From a gamma proteobacterium NOR5-3 (GTDB lineage: Bacteria; Pseudomonadota; Gammaproteobacteria; Pseudomonadales; Halieaceae): 64,000 nucleotides of DNA. The notes below the pieces were generated by a model that was not told where the DNA came from, ran no database searches, and saw only the letters and a list, made by a program, of their open reading frames with translations. The first letter of the stretch is position 1. The number at the start of each line of letters is the position of its first letter. This document shows positions 1-9,100 of the stretch, piece after piece. The DNA is taken from assembly GCA_000158155.1 (NCBI GenBank), contig DS999406.1, forward strand, positions 229,776-293,775. The letters are read 5' to 3'. Made by a program: the position numbers and the translations under genes.

Positions 1-2
1 CT

Positions 3-224
3 GCACGCCTCGACTATGGCCGTACCTTGATAGATATAGAGGACAACGGGCCGGGTATACCGCAGGACCTGCTGGACGAGGTGTTCATTCCGTTCTTCAC
101 TACCAAGCGCGATGGCAGCGGCATCGGGCTTTCGCTGAGCCGACAGATAATGACGGCGCACGGCGGCGATATCATTATTGAGCGACGTCCAACCGGTACA
201 CGAGCGCGGCTGGTGTTTGTGTGA
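3..224 (+). CDS. Sensor histidine kinase, C-terminal fragment (5' end outside window)
   Basis: The frame is open from the first bases of the window and ends at a TGA at 222-224. It is the end of a GHKL-type HATPase domain. DNGPGIP is the G1 box (Mg-ATP binding) and GSGIGLSLSRQIMTAHGG is the G2 box and following helix. FFTTKRDGSG matches the F box and ATP lid of two-component kinases such as the NtrB/ZraS type. This part binds ATP for autophosphorylation of a histidine upstream of the window. The sensor domain and partner regulator cannot be seen. The ending RRPTGTRARLVFV is the usual last strand of the domain. Confidence 0.9.
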   Translation, partial: ARLDYGRTLIDIEDNGPGIPQDLLDEVFIPFFTTKRDGSGIGLSLSRQIMTAHGGDIIIERRPTGTRARLVFV

Positions 225-261
225 ACCCTTATTCAATTCGCTCCAGCCGTTAGTTCCAGCG

Positions 262-2715
262 TCATTCCAGCATCGCGCTCAGCACGCCGCGAGCACGCTC
301 AATGCGAGTCATAAGCCGCTCCATGGGCTGATCACCATAGGCCTGTTTAAACTCCGACTCCACGGCATCCAGCGCGCGCATCAGGTCTGATGCAGCAGCT
401 TTTTGCGCGCCGCTTTCAGTGCTTCCGATGGAGTCGATCCAAATCGGTGCGCTGTGTGCAAAGGGTGTTTTGTGCATGATTGGCCATGGGTCTTCTAATG
501 GGACGTCACTATAGGCTCTGGCAGCGACCCAACCGCCACCCGGTAAATTAAGGGTACCGCTAAGCGTGGTTTTCTCGCCCGCAGCAAGCCCGGCCAGCGT
601 TTGTACAACCTGGCCATTCACAATAATTTCAACGGTATCTATAGCGACAGTGCTTGCGAGCATGAGGGACCAGCTTTGTTCCCCGGAAGATGTCACTTCG
701 CCAGGTCGGCTACCGTCCCCAAGCTTAAAGATGAGAGCCGGTCCCGTCGTGACAAATCCCTGACCCGCGAATGCAGCCGCCAGAATGGAATCGTAGCTTT
801 GGTCAGTGCCCTCGGCTCGCACGTAGCTGCGAGCAGTACCCACGGCGGGGGTTCGATAAAAATCCACCCAGGCGTCGGTACCCGACATCGCCGGCACATT
901 CTTTCCTATGTTAAGCAGGCGGTACCACAACTGGGCAGCTCCCGTGGGTTTGTCCCAACCGGTGACAAGTTCCAGCCCGACCCCGTCTTCGAGTATGGCG
1001 TCTGAAGGGAACTCCAGGGGAAACATGAGCGCACTGACATCGCTGAACGGATCGTCATCACCGGAGCCGGGGTGCACATAAGTCGGCAACGCGCCTACGG
1101 ACTTGGCGTAAGCAATCACATCTCCGTTGGTAAGGTCAGGGTTACCCAGCGTCGGGTTGTTGGGACCAAAAAACCACGGCGCATAGGGCACGTCAACGCC
1201 GTTGAGGCCTATGTGGCCATGAAAGTGCGAACGCACCTCCTGCCCCTGATCTACCACATATCCTGAGTCTTCGCTTTGCAGGCCCAGTATCTCGCCGTCA
1301 ATTCGACGCTCCCAGCGGTTCCAGGTCATGGGGGCGACATGATCCAGGTCTTCACCTTTGATAATTCTGAGTGTTTGCTCGTGATTTGCCCTACTGGTGC
1401 CATCACCGTTCAGGTGATTGTGGTGATCGGCGGACACATAGCCCGCCGCTTTTGCATCCCAAAGTGGCTCAAGCACTATAGTGAGCTCGGAGGTTTTGCC
1501 TTTTTTGACCACGAGAGTTTTTGACACGACAGCGGTCATAGGCCCTCGGGCAACCGTCACCGTATAGCGACCGACTGGGAGCGTAAGCATGGTCTCACCG
1601 CCACTGTAATAATAGCTTCTACCGGTCTTTGGATCGGTATAAGTCGCATCATCATTGGACGCGACGGGGTGTCCATCTTCATTTTCGATCGACAGTCGTG
1701 CCGCCAAGGTTTCGCCATTCTTGGCGCTTACTCGCAGCATGGCGTTTCCGGTAGCAGCGCCATAGCGCCATTCGGTGATGTTCACCTTTTCGCTGACGCC
1801 GCCATAGGTACGGATTCTCTTGAGCACAAACTGGCGTCGTGCATCGGCCTCTACAAAATAAATCGAGTTTCCATCAGCACTGAAGGCAGGTGTCAGGGCA
1901 TAACGTGTACCGTCCGTCAGGCGGTGGCGGGCACGGGGGTCATCCAGGTCTATGGTCCAGAGGTGGTAATCCCCATTGATGGGGGCGCTGTACACCGCCA
2001 ATCTTTGCGTTGGATGAGCGTCCGAGGTCAGGTGGTAGGTCAGTGTCTCCTGATGTACGACGCTGTCCTCCCCCGACACAAAGTCTCTCAATCGGAGCGA
2101 GCGATAAGCGCGGGAGCCATGCAGGTAAAGTATGCTGTCGCGTCCCGGCAGCCTTCTTATGTTGCGCTCCACATGCGGTAAGTCCGTCAACTGCTGCTCG
2201 GCGCCGGAAGCCAGATGATAGCGCCAGATGCTCAAAGAGCCCGATGCGCCAGAAGAGTAATAGAGATACTCACCATCAGCGCTGAACTCCGGGTCCAGTT
2301 CAATGCCGGGGCTATTGATCACCGCTATTTTTCCGCTGTCCACCTCAAGCACAAGCACCGCAGTGTCCTGACCATCGTCCCTGACAAAGGCCAGATGCTT
2401 ATTATCCGGCGACCAGCGTGGACGCGAGTCTATGGCGGCACTATCTGTGATTCTCGTTGCGATGCCGGTTTCGATTTCCAGGAGCCAAAGCCAGCCTTGA
2501 GCCGCTAGAGCAATGGTCTTGCCATCTGGCGACGGAGCGGGGTCCGTGGGTCCGTTGGCAAACGCGGGAAGCTCATGCTGCTCCAGATAAATCTGATGCC
2601 CGAAGTCATCCAGCTTTGGGTATCGGTTAGTCCATCGGGCATTGGACTCCGAAACCCAAACCAGGGTGAGTACTCCGACCAACATCAGTAAGCTAAATCG
2701 TGTGCTTGAGATCAT
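262..2715 (-). CDS. Exported TolB-like propeller plus CehA/McbA-type metallohydrolase
   Basis: 817 aa with a signal peptide (MISSTRFSLLMLVGVLTLVW, cleavage near SNA). Residues about 50-310 hold repeated TolB/WD40-like PD40 blades (PSPDGKTIAL, WSPDNKHLAF, FSADGEYLYY, FSADGNSIYF). A carboxypeptidase-regulatory-like or Ig-like segment follows at about 320-420. The C-terminal half begins with YVSADHHNHLNGDG, which resembles the metal-binding HxH start of PHP/CehA-type hydrolases, and contains TYVHPGSGDDD and SGTDAWVDFY. The protein is likely periplasmic and the substrate is unknown. Its 3' end is 38 bases from the convergent kinase gene. The family assignment is good for both halves; the enzymatic activity is inferred. 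Confidence 0.75.
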   Translation of the reverse strand: MISSTRFSLLMLVGVLTLVWVSESNARWTNRYPKLDDFGHQIYLEQHELPAFANGPTDPAPSPDGKTIALAAQGWLWLLEIETGIATRITDSAAIDSRPRWSPDNKHLAFVRDDGQDTAVLVLEVDSGKIAVINSPGIELDPEFSADGEYLYYSSGASGSLSIWRYHLASGAEQQLTDLPHVERNIRRLPGRDSILYLHGSRAYRSLRLRDFVSGEDSVVHQETLTYHLTSDAHPTQRLAVYSAPINGDYHLWTIDLDDPRARHRLTDGTRYALTPAFSADGNSIYFVEADARRQFVLKRIRTYGGVSEKVNITEWRYGAATGNAMLRVSAKNGETLAARLSIENEDGHPVASNDDATYTDPKTGRSYYYSGGETMLTLPVGRYTVTVARGPMTAVVSKTLVVKKGKTSELTIVLEPLWDAKAAGYVSADHHNHLNGDGTSRANHEQTLRIIKGEDLDHVAPMTWNRWERRIDGEILGLQSEDSGYVVDQGQEVRSHFHGHIGLNGVDVPYAPWFFGPNNPTLGNPDLTNGDVIAYAKSVGALPTYVHPGSGDDDPFSDVSALMFPLEFPSDAILEDGVGLELVTGWDKPTGAAQLWYRLLNIGKNVPAMSGTDAWVDFYRTPAVGTARSYVRAEGTDQSYDSILAAAFAGQGFVTTGPALIFKLGDGSRPGEVTSSGEQSWSLMLASTVAIDTVEIIVNGQVVQTLAGLAAGEKTTLSGTLNLPGGGWVAARAYSDVPLEDPWPIMHKTPFAHSAPIWIDSIGSTESGAQKAAASDLMRALDAVESEFKQAYGDQPMERLMTRIERARGVLSAMLE

Positions 2716-2814
2716 TCCGCTACCTTTGCCCTCTCAATACAGCTAAGCATCATCGCCTATTTTGACCCAAAGAGGCGATTGCTGAAGTAGCGTATCTGCA
2801 AGCACCTGACTGAC

Positions 2815-3369
2815 TCACGCCGTCAGCAATAAAACTGACAGCGAGTACAGGCCGATGAGTACGCTTAAGACTTTGAACCACGCGGGCTTAACAACGATAC
2901 CCATTGCTAACAATGCACCGAGACTCGCCAAGGCGATGGAGGGCACGGAAGCGTTGTCTAGTAGTCTGATATTGAATTACGGGCCTACGGCAAAGTAACC
3001 CACCATAAATGCCGCCGATACCCGGCCCAGGGATTGGCTGTGATCCAGAAAATTGAGCTCCAGATCATTTGCCAGGTCATAGTCCTCTACCGGCAGGGCA
3101 AGTTCCGCCGCGCCATAAATACAGATGGTGCCAGCCACAAGGAACAGAAAATCAATGATGGTCCACTGGGCAAAGTCCCGAAGTGCCCACCCTACCCACC
3201 ACATTTGCAGCGTCAGTAACATGATGGACATGGCCCACAAAGCCGTAGCCCAGTGAAACTTTATGCGCTTATGCGCGCGAATGAGTCCGCCCATGTGTCC
3301 CAGCAGGCGAGTAAGCGCCAGTCCCAATATGATGGAGATGGCGACAAATACGTATTCATGCTGAGTCAA
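2815..3369 (-). pseudogene. Four- to five-helix membrane protein interrupted by one in-frame TAA
   Basis: The open part (2977-3369) gives 130 aa starting MTQHEYVFVAISIILGLALT and ending FMVGYFAVGP, then a TAA at 2977-2979. The same frame continues without another stop for 53 codons (FNIRLLDNASVPSIALASLG, then ALLAMGIVVKPAWFKVLSVL and a last hydrophobic stretch) to a TGA at 2815-2817. The continuation encodes two further hydrophobic helices, which is not expected by chance, so the original protein was about 184 aa. I do not recognise a named family, and the role is unknown. The gene may be a recent nonsense pseudogene, a sequencing error, or a gene with readthrough. Confidence 0.7.
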
Positions 3370-3631
3370 GATCGCGCACTCTTCGGGTTTAGCTCACTAG
3401 CAGTTACTCGGGTCCGAGCGCAAACCGGCAGAACGAGAAGCGCCCCTCGGCGTCATGCTGATACGCCGTATTGTGCCGAGCCTACCGTGCACGAGGGATA
3501 TCGGTACTATGGGACCATAACACGCTCGCGCATCGTCCATAGCGGAATTTCCTGCGGGAACATAGGTGTCACTGCAACAATTTGTAAGGCTGTCACTGAC
3601 CGGATGCCAGCTTTAATCCAAAGGAGCAACA

Positions 3632-3934
3632 ATGAGTACCGAGTTAACTGAGGCAGGACGCGCCGCATTGACCTCTGCCGGATGGGATGTCGCGGACAGG
3701 CATGCCAAAAAGACTTATAAGTTCCGTGATTTCGTCGAGGCCTTTGGCTGGATGACATCGGTTGCGATTGTTGCCGAGAAACTTAACCACCATCCAGAAT
3801 GGTTCAACGTATACAGGACGGTTGATGTGACCCTGACCACTCATGATACCGGCGGTCTGAGTGACCTCGATCTGAGATTGGCTGAGCGTATGGACGAGTT
3901 GGTTGACGCGAAAAGAAGCCAGGGAAACCGCTGA
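3632..3934 (+). CDS. phhB: Pterin-4a-carbinolamine dehydratase
   Basis: 100 aa. It carries the family signature [20 protein letters not shown] followed by [15 protein letters not shown], containing the conserved His-His-Pro and the later His-Asp used to dehydrate 4a-hydroxytetrahydropterin. In this family the enzyme recycles the pterin cofactor of phenylalanine hydroxylase. No phenylalanine hydroxylase gene is in the window, so it may serve another pterin pathway or a hydroxylase encoded elsewhere. The ATG start has an AAGGAG ribosome site at good spacing. It sits alone, 121 bases upstream of gdhA on the same strand. Confidence 0.93.
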   Translation: MSTELTEAGRAALTSAGWDVADRHAKKTYKFRDFVEAFGWMTSVAIVAEKLNHHPEWFNVYRTVDVTLTTHDTGGLSDLDLRLAERMDELVDAKRSQGNR

Positions 3935-4055
3935 TAAAGACTAACAACGCACCCTCTGATAAATACCCGGAATCCACAGCCTTGTGATCTGAAAGAACCT
4001 GAAAACGGTATTTCTCTGACACCATAAAGTTGAAGCGCACTAACCGAGGCTCCCC

Positions 4056-5420
4056 ATGAGCAAAGCAGTATCACCAGAAGTCACGGCTTTTATGCAGGGA
4101 CTGGAAAAACGCAATCCCGGAGAGCCCGAGTTTCATCAGGCGGTGCACGAGTTCATCCAGTCGGTCATGCCCTACACACTGGACAATCCTGAATATCAGA
4201 AAGCGCAAATTCTGGAGAGGATGACCGAGCCGGACCGTATCATTATCTTCCGTGTCACCTGGGAGGACGATGAGGGCAACATCCGTGCAAACCGCGCCTG
4301 GCGAGTTCAGTTCAACAACTCAATTGGTGCTTATAAAGGTGGCCTGCGCTTTCATCCCAGCGTCACCCTCAGCGTTCTTAAGTTCCTGGGATTTGAGCAG
4401 ACTTTTAAAAACAGTCTCACAGGATTGCCCATGGGCGGCGCAAAGGGCGGTTCAAACTTTAACCCCAAAGGCAAAAGCGACCGCGAAATCATGCGCTTCT
4501 GCCAGGCGCTCATGACCGAGCTACATAAACATATTGGCGAAGACAGAGACATCCCTGCCGGCGATATTGGCGTTGGTGCGAGAGAAATTTCTTATCTCTT
4601 CGGACAGTACAAGCGATTGGAGAATCGCTTTGTCGGCACGCTAACAGGCAAAGGCCTGGCCTTTGGCGGCAGCCTTGGCCGCACCGAGGCCACGGGCTAT
4701 GGCAGCGTCTATTTTTGCCAGAACATGCTCAATCACGTTAACGACAGCGTGGAAAATAAAACCTGCGTAATCTCCGGATCCGGTAACGTTGCCATCTATA
4801 CCGCAGAAAAAGCACTGGAGCTCGGTGGCAAAGTTGTCACCATGTCGGATTCCTCAGGCTTTGTTCACGATCCCGATGGATTTTCTGGAGACAAAATCGC
4901 GTTCATCAAGGATCTCAAAGAAGTAAGACGGGGGCGCATCAGCGAGTACGCCGAGAAGTATAAGTCCGCGTCCTATCACGAGGGAAAAAAGCCCTGGTGC
5001 GTGCCCTGTGATATCGCCTTTCCTTCCGCAACGCAGAATGAGCTTGGTCTCGACGACGCAAAGACACTGATCAAGAATGGCGTTTGCGCCGTGAGCGAAG
5101 GCGCGAACATGCCCACAGAATTAGAGGCCGCTCATGCCTTTGTGGACTCTGGCGTGCTTTTTGGCCCGTCAAAGGCTGCAAACGCTGGCGGTGTTGCCGT
5201 ATCGGGCCTGGAGCAAAGTCAGAACGCTCAGCGCCTTGTCTGGAGCCGTGAAGAGGTGGACGATCGCCTGAAAAATATCATGGAGGAAATCCATAAAAAG
5301 TGTGTCGCCTATGGCTCCAGCGGTGGAGACAAAAAAGGGTCGGTCAACTACATAGATGGCGCGAACATTGGAGGCTTTATCAAAGTTGCCGATGCGATGC
5401 TGGCCTATGGCGCGGTTTGA
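4056..5420 (+). CDS. gdhA: NADP-specific glutamate dehydrogenase
   Basis: 454 aa, the normal length for the hexameric small-subunit enzyme. It makes L-glutamate from 2-oxoglutarate and ammonium with NADPH. The sequence shows the glutamate-binding region GAYKGGLRFHPSV, the catalytic PMGGAKGG segment, and RNRAW-type dimer contacts (NIRANRAWRVQF). The Rossmann turn is CVISGSGNVAIYTAEKA, and the downstream MSDSSGF lacks the acidic residue of NAD enzymes, which fits NADP use. The start has GAGGC five bases upstream. No dedicated regulator is adjacent. Confidence 0.96.
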   Translation: MSKAVSPEVTAFMQGLEKRNPGEPEFHQAVHEFIQSVMPYTLDNPEYQKAQILERMTEPDRIIIFRVTWEDDEGNIRANRAWRVQFNNSIGAYKGGLRFHPSVTLSVLKFLGFEQTFKNSLTGLPMGGAKGGSNFNPKGKSDREIMRFCQALMTELHKHIGEDRDIPAGDIGVGAREISYLFGQYKRLENRFVGTLTGKGLAFGGSLGRTEATGYGSVYFCQNMLNHVNDSVENKTCVISGSGNVAIYTAEKALELGGKVVTMSDSSGFVHDPDGFSGDKIAFIKDLKEVRRGRISEYAEKYKSASYHEGKKPWCVPCDIAFPSATQNELGLDDAKTLIKNGVCAVSEGANMPTELEAAHAFVDSGVLFGPSKAANAGGVAVSGLEQSQNAQRLVWSREEVDDRLKNIMEEIHKKCVAYGSSGGDKKGSVNYIDGANIGGFIKVADAMLAYGAV

Positions 5421-5466
5421 CGCGCGACCAGCTAGTCTTCTCTTGCGAGCTTCGGCCCTGGTGGGC

Positions 5467-6846
5467 CTACCGCTGAGCTAATTGCTGTCGGCCTGAAGGA
5501 CCTCGCCGGAAGATAAAACGCAGCGACAGGGCCACCGCCGCCAATCCTAATCCGATCACCAGGCCAAACCACACGCCGGGCCCGCCAAAGCCCGCATTAA
5601 AGCCCAGCAAATAGCCCGCCGGCGCACCGATACACCAGTAAATAACGGCCGCCATAATCATCGGCACACGGGTGTCCTGCACCCCGCGAAGCAGGCCCAG
5701 AGCAACGACCTGAGCGCCGTCGGCCAGCTGGAACAGCGCCGCTGCCGTTAGCAGCGTGATGGCGATGGGCACGATCGCCGGCGAGCGGGCATCATCTGCA
5801 GATAGGAACAGGCCGATCAGGAACTCCGGCGAGAACACGAAGGCCCCGATCGCCAACACCGAAAAGCTAACAGAACAGGCGGCGACGACGACGGCACCGC
5901 GACGCAAAGACACGGGATCCCCCAGGCTCATCGCCTGCCCTGCCCGGACCGTGGCAACCTGACTCAGGCCGAGATGCACCATAAAACTGATTGATGCGAG
6001 CTGGATGGCAATGCCGTGTGCCGCCAGCACCGTCTCGCCGAGCAAGCCGACCAGGATCGCGCTAAACGCGAACAGACCGGCCTCGGCCAACAGCGTGATA
6101 CCGATGGGCCAGCCCAGGCTGAAGACCTGCCGACAGCACGCCCAGTCGGGCCACCAGAAACCGTCGAACAATCCACAGCGGGAGGCCCGGGACGACACGC
6201 GGCTATACACGACCAGACCGCCAAGCGTCGCGCTGTGCGCGATCAACGAAGCGATCGCCGCACCCTCCAGACCCAGCTCGGGAAATCCGAAGCTCCCGAA
6301 GATCAACAACCAGTTGGCGATGCCGTTGAACACAGCCGCCATAATGGTCACAACCAAGATGACGCGCGTGCGCTCCAGCGCCGACAGGTAGCTCTTGAGA
6401 ACCATGGCAAACAGCGCCGGAAACATGGCCCAACAGGCGATGCGCAGAAAACCCTGGGCTCCGGCGGCCACAGCAGGATCCTGGCCGGAGAACAGCAAAG
6501 ATCCAGACCAGAACATCAAAGGCAGTACCAGTAAAGCGTAGAGTGCCGACAACCAGAAACCCATGCGAGTCACGCCGGCCAACTGATCATCGTCACCCCG
6601 CGTCGCCGCGCCGGCAGCGAGGGGCATCACGGCGAAGGCAAAGCCCGCCCCCACAATCATCAGCAGATTGAACACAGCAGCCGCGAGGGAGCCGGCGGCA
6701 AGCGCGCCAACCCCGTACCAGCCCAGCATCAGCGTGTCAGTCGCGCCGATAGCCACCTGCGCCAGATGGCTGCCGACCAGAGGCAGACCGAGGCGCACAA
6801 CAGCCCTCAGGTGTGCGCGCCAGGAAATTGGAGAAGCAGTGTTCAT
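5467..6846 (-). CDS. MATE family multidrug/Na+ antiporter
   Basis: About 459 aa and 12 hydrophobic segments, the size of NorM/DinF-type MATE exporters. The N-terminal lobe has LPLVGSHLAQVAIGATDTLM, and the first half ends with NGIANWLLIFGSFGFPELG, both typical of the family. MATE proteins export cationic drugs or metabolites in exchange for Na+ or H+. I chose the ATG giving MNTASPISWR. In-frame ATGs 4 and 13 codons upstream (to 6885) are possible and none has a strong ribosome site. The gene is divergent from the cytochrome c gene at 7034. Confidence 0.9.
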   Translation of the reverse strand: MNTASPISWRAHLRAVVRLGLPLVGSHLAQVAIGATDTLMLGWYGVGALAAGSLAAAVFNLLMIVGAGFAFAVMPLAAGAATRGDDDQLAGVTRMGFWLSALYALLVLPLMFWSGSLLFSGQDPAVAAGAQGFLRIACWAMFPALFAMVLKSYLSALERTRVILVVTIMAAVFNGIANWLLIFGSFGFPELGLEGAAIASLIAHSATLGGLVVYSRVSSRASRCGLFDGFWWPDWACCRQVFSLGWPIGITLLAEAGLFAFSAILVGLLGETVLAAHGIAIQLASISFMVHLGLSQVATVRAGQAMSLGDPVSLRRGAVVVAACSVSFSVLAIGAFVFSPEFLIGLFLSADDARSPAIVPIAITLLTAAALFQLADGAQVVALGLLRGVQDTRVPMIMAAVIYWCIGAPAGYLLGFNAGFGGPGVWFGLVIGLGLAAVALSLRFIFRRGPSGRQQLAQR

Positions 6847-7033
6847 GCTTGGGACCATTCGAAATGCTCTAGACCTCAGGTACATTATGAATGGTCTTTG
6901 GAGTTTAAGATCGCTTGGTTCAACTCCGAAAGTGTCTCGCTAATTACTGCACTGCTGAATTTCGCCCTGCTTGCGACACGGTAGGCCTATGGGGCATGGT
7001 TCCCGGTAAGAAACTCATATGCAGGATACCTCC

Positions 7034-7633
7034 ATGATGAAAAGCGCCTTAAGGCAACGCGACGTCGGAAGGCTGCGGCAAATCGCAAGACTTCTTCCAG
7101 CCCTGGCGCTCATCACCGTGGCCCTTCAACCGCATGCAGAAGACCCGACACGGTTTAACCTGGGAACGCCTGCCTCCACCGAGGATATAGCTGCACAGGA
7201 TATCGATGTCTCGCCTGATGGGCATGGCCTGCCCGGCGGCGGCGCGACCGTCGCCCAGGGAAAAATCATCTACGACCAGGCCTGCGCAAGTTGCCATGGC
7301 AGCGAGGGTCAAGGGGCCTCAGCCGCAGCGCTGGCCGGCGGCAATCGTGTCCCGCCCGACGAGCTTGCCGCCGATCGCACGATCGTTCATGACGTCGGCA
7401 ACTACTGGCCCTACGCCACCACGCTGTTTGACTATATTCGTCGCGCCATGCCGTTTGATAGTGCCGGCTCTCTGAGCGACGACGAGGTATACGCCAGCAC
7501 AGCGTATGTGTTGTATCTAAACGGGCTTCTGGATGCAGACAGCAGCCTTGATGCCACAAGCCTATCGGCCATTGCGATGCCCGCAGCCCGGTATTACCGC
7601 GAAGACCGGCGTGTATCCGGGGGTGATCTATGA
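7034..7633 (+). CDS. Periplasmic monoheme cytochrome c, partner of the sulfite dehydrogenase
   Basis: 199 aa from MMKSALRQRD, with AGGA seven bases upstream; an ATG 15 bases earlier is less well placed. An N-terminal hydrophobic signal (LLPALALITVAL) is followed by one heme site CASCH near residues 84-88 and a likely axial Met in IRRAMPFDS. Its stop overlaps the next start by four bases (ATGA), which implies translational coupling to the SoxC-type molybdoenzyme. It most likely takes electrons from that enzyme to the respiratory chain. In sulfur oxidisers the cytochrome SoxD usually follows soxC and is longer, so this is a SorB/SoxD-like partner rather than classical SoxD. Confidence 0.85.
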   Translation: MMKSALRQRDVGRLRQIARLLPALALITVALQPHAEDPTRFNLGTPASTEDIAAQDIDVSPDGHGLPGGGATVAQGKIIYDQACASCHGSEGQGASAAALAGGNRVPPDELAADRTIVHDVGNYWPYATTLFDYIRRAMPFDSAGSLSDDEVYASTAYVLYLNGLLDADSSLDATSLSAIAMPAARYYREDRRVSGGDL

Positions 7634-8856
7634 GCCGCTCGCATTCCAACGATGCCCTGCTTTTGCATCGGCGCCAACTACTCGGCGCCGCAGTCGGCGC
7701 CGCGGTCGGCTCTGCCAGTGCGGCCATAGCCGGTGTATCCCTGGCCGCAGAGGACAGCGCTGCGGTGCGCAGGCTTGGCCCTGGGCCCTCACCCCTCGGA
7801 GAGCGTTCGCCGTTTGCCGAGCAGGCCCGGGTGCCGGCCATGGGCATCGTGTCGTTCACGCCCCATGAAAATCTAGAGGGCACTATCACGCCCTCGGATC
7901 TGCATTTCGAACGTCACCATGGCGGCATACCTGCATTGGACCCCCAATCCCACGAACTGCTGTTACACGGCATGGTCGAGCGACCGCTCAAGTTCAGCCT
8001 GACCGATATCAAGCGTTTTCCATCGGTGACGCGCAGCTGTTTTATCGAATGCTCAGGAAACTACTTTCCCTTTGCCGGTGAAGAATCGCCCCCGCACCTG
8101 ATCTGCGGATTGACGAGCCAGAGTGAATGGACCGGCGTCGCCCTGTCGACACTCCTGCGCGAGGCCGGTGTAAAGCCGGGTGCCAGCTGGATCATTGCCG
8201 AGGGCGGCGACGCACCGCTCCTCAATCGCAGCATCCCCCTAGCAAAGGCTTTGGACGACGTTCTACTTGTGTATGCGCAGAACGGAGAAGCCATCCGTCC
8301 CGCCCAGGGTTACCCCATGCGGCTGCTCGTTCCCGGCTGGGAAGGCAACACCAACGTCAAGTGGTTGCGACGCCTCGAGATCACCGATGCGCCGGTCATG
8401 AGCCGTCAGGAAACCTCGAAATACACAGAACCCATGCGCGACGGCACCATCCGTCAGTTCAGTTTTGAAGTCGACGCCCGATCCATCATCACTGCGCCCT
8501 CCTATCCGGCAACGATTGCGAAGGGCTGGCAGGAAATACGTGGCATCGCCTGGAGCGGGCGCGGAAAAATACAAGGCGTTGAAGTGAGCACGGATGGCGG
8601 CAAGACCTGGCAGCCGGCCCGGATGCAGGGACCAGTGCTGTCAAAGTCCCACACACGCTTTACGCTACCGTGGTTCTGGGATGGCGAGGCCACGGAACTG
8701 CAGAGCCGGGCTATCGACGAAACCGGTTATGTGCAGCCGACGCTACGCGACATCATGAAGGAGCGCGGCCCAGGCTCCGGGCCCTATCACTTCAATCCCA
8801 TTACCGGTTGGCTGGTGCGCAGGGATGGGGAACTCAGGTTCAGTCCTACCGGCTAG
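7630..8856 (+). CDS. soxC: SoxC-like molybdopterin sulfite dehydrogenase, Tat-exported
   Basis: 408 aa of the sulfite oxidase family. A twin-arginine leader (LLHRRQLLGAAVGAAVG) implies folded export with molybdenum cofactor. CFIECSGNYF holds Cys141, the expected Mo ligand. The C-terminal dimerisation domain includes GIAWSGRGKIQGVEVSTDGG, typical of SoxC. The family oxidises sulfite, or sulfane sulfur in SoxCD, in the periplasm. No soxXYZAB genes are nearby, so a stand-alone sulfite dehydrogenase is the simplest reading, with electrons passing to the upstream cytochrome. No ordinary gene follows until 9101. Confidence 0.88.
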   Translation: MSRSHSNDALLLHRRQLLGAAVGAAVGSASAAIAGVSLAAEDSAAVRRLGPGPSPLGERSPFAEQARVPAMGIVSFTPHENLEGTITPSDLHFERHHGGIPALDPQSHELLLHGMVERPLKFSLTDIKRFPSVTRSCFIECSGNYFPFAGEESPPHLICGLTSQSEWTGVALSTLLREAGVKPGASWIIAEGGDAPLLNRSIPLAKALDDVLLVYAQNGEAIRPAQGYPMRLLVPGWEGNTNVKWLRRLEITDAPVMSRQETSKYTEPMRDGTIRQFSFEVDARSIITAPSYPATIAKGWQEIRGIAWSGRGKIQGVEVSTDGGKTWQPARMQGPVLSKSHTRFTLPWFWDGEATELQSRAIDETGYVQPTLRDIMKERGPGSGPYHFNPITGWLVRRDGELRFSPTG

Positions 8857-8888
8857 TCCGCGCGATACGTAACCCCGTCCTTGGTTGT

Positions 8889-8938
8889 CGGTAGGTCAAG
8901 GCGGATTGATCGTCTGCAAGCAAACGTGACGCAGCGCC
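8889..8938 (-). repeat. Degenerate tRNA-Val 3'-end fragment plus a 24-bp repeat
   Basis: TCGGTAGGTCAAGGCGGATT at 8888-8907 resembles the complement of the tRNA-Val 3' end at 24623-24641 with a few changes, and shares the extra GATC with the copy at 24451. About six bases later CAAGCAAACGTGACGCAGCG (8918-8937) matches CAAGCCAAACGTGACGCAGC after the tRNA remnant at 11350. Two shared elements in the same order argue against chance. It is probably a scar of an old integration at a tRNA-Val site, but the stretch is short. Confidence 0.45.
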
Positions 8939-9100
8939 GGGCTCAGACTCAGACGCAGGCGATTCCGCAGCAGTACCGGTAGGGTATCGGGCAGGCAGCA
9001 GCCAAGCTGTCCGTCGCTCCCATGGTCTGACTGAAAAAACCTGACGAACGCGGTATAACGTTAGCCAGGACAACACATCAGGCTATGAAAGGGTTCAGCA

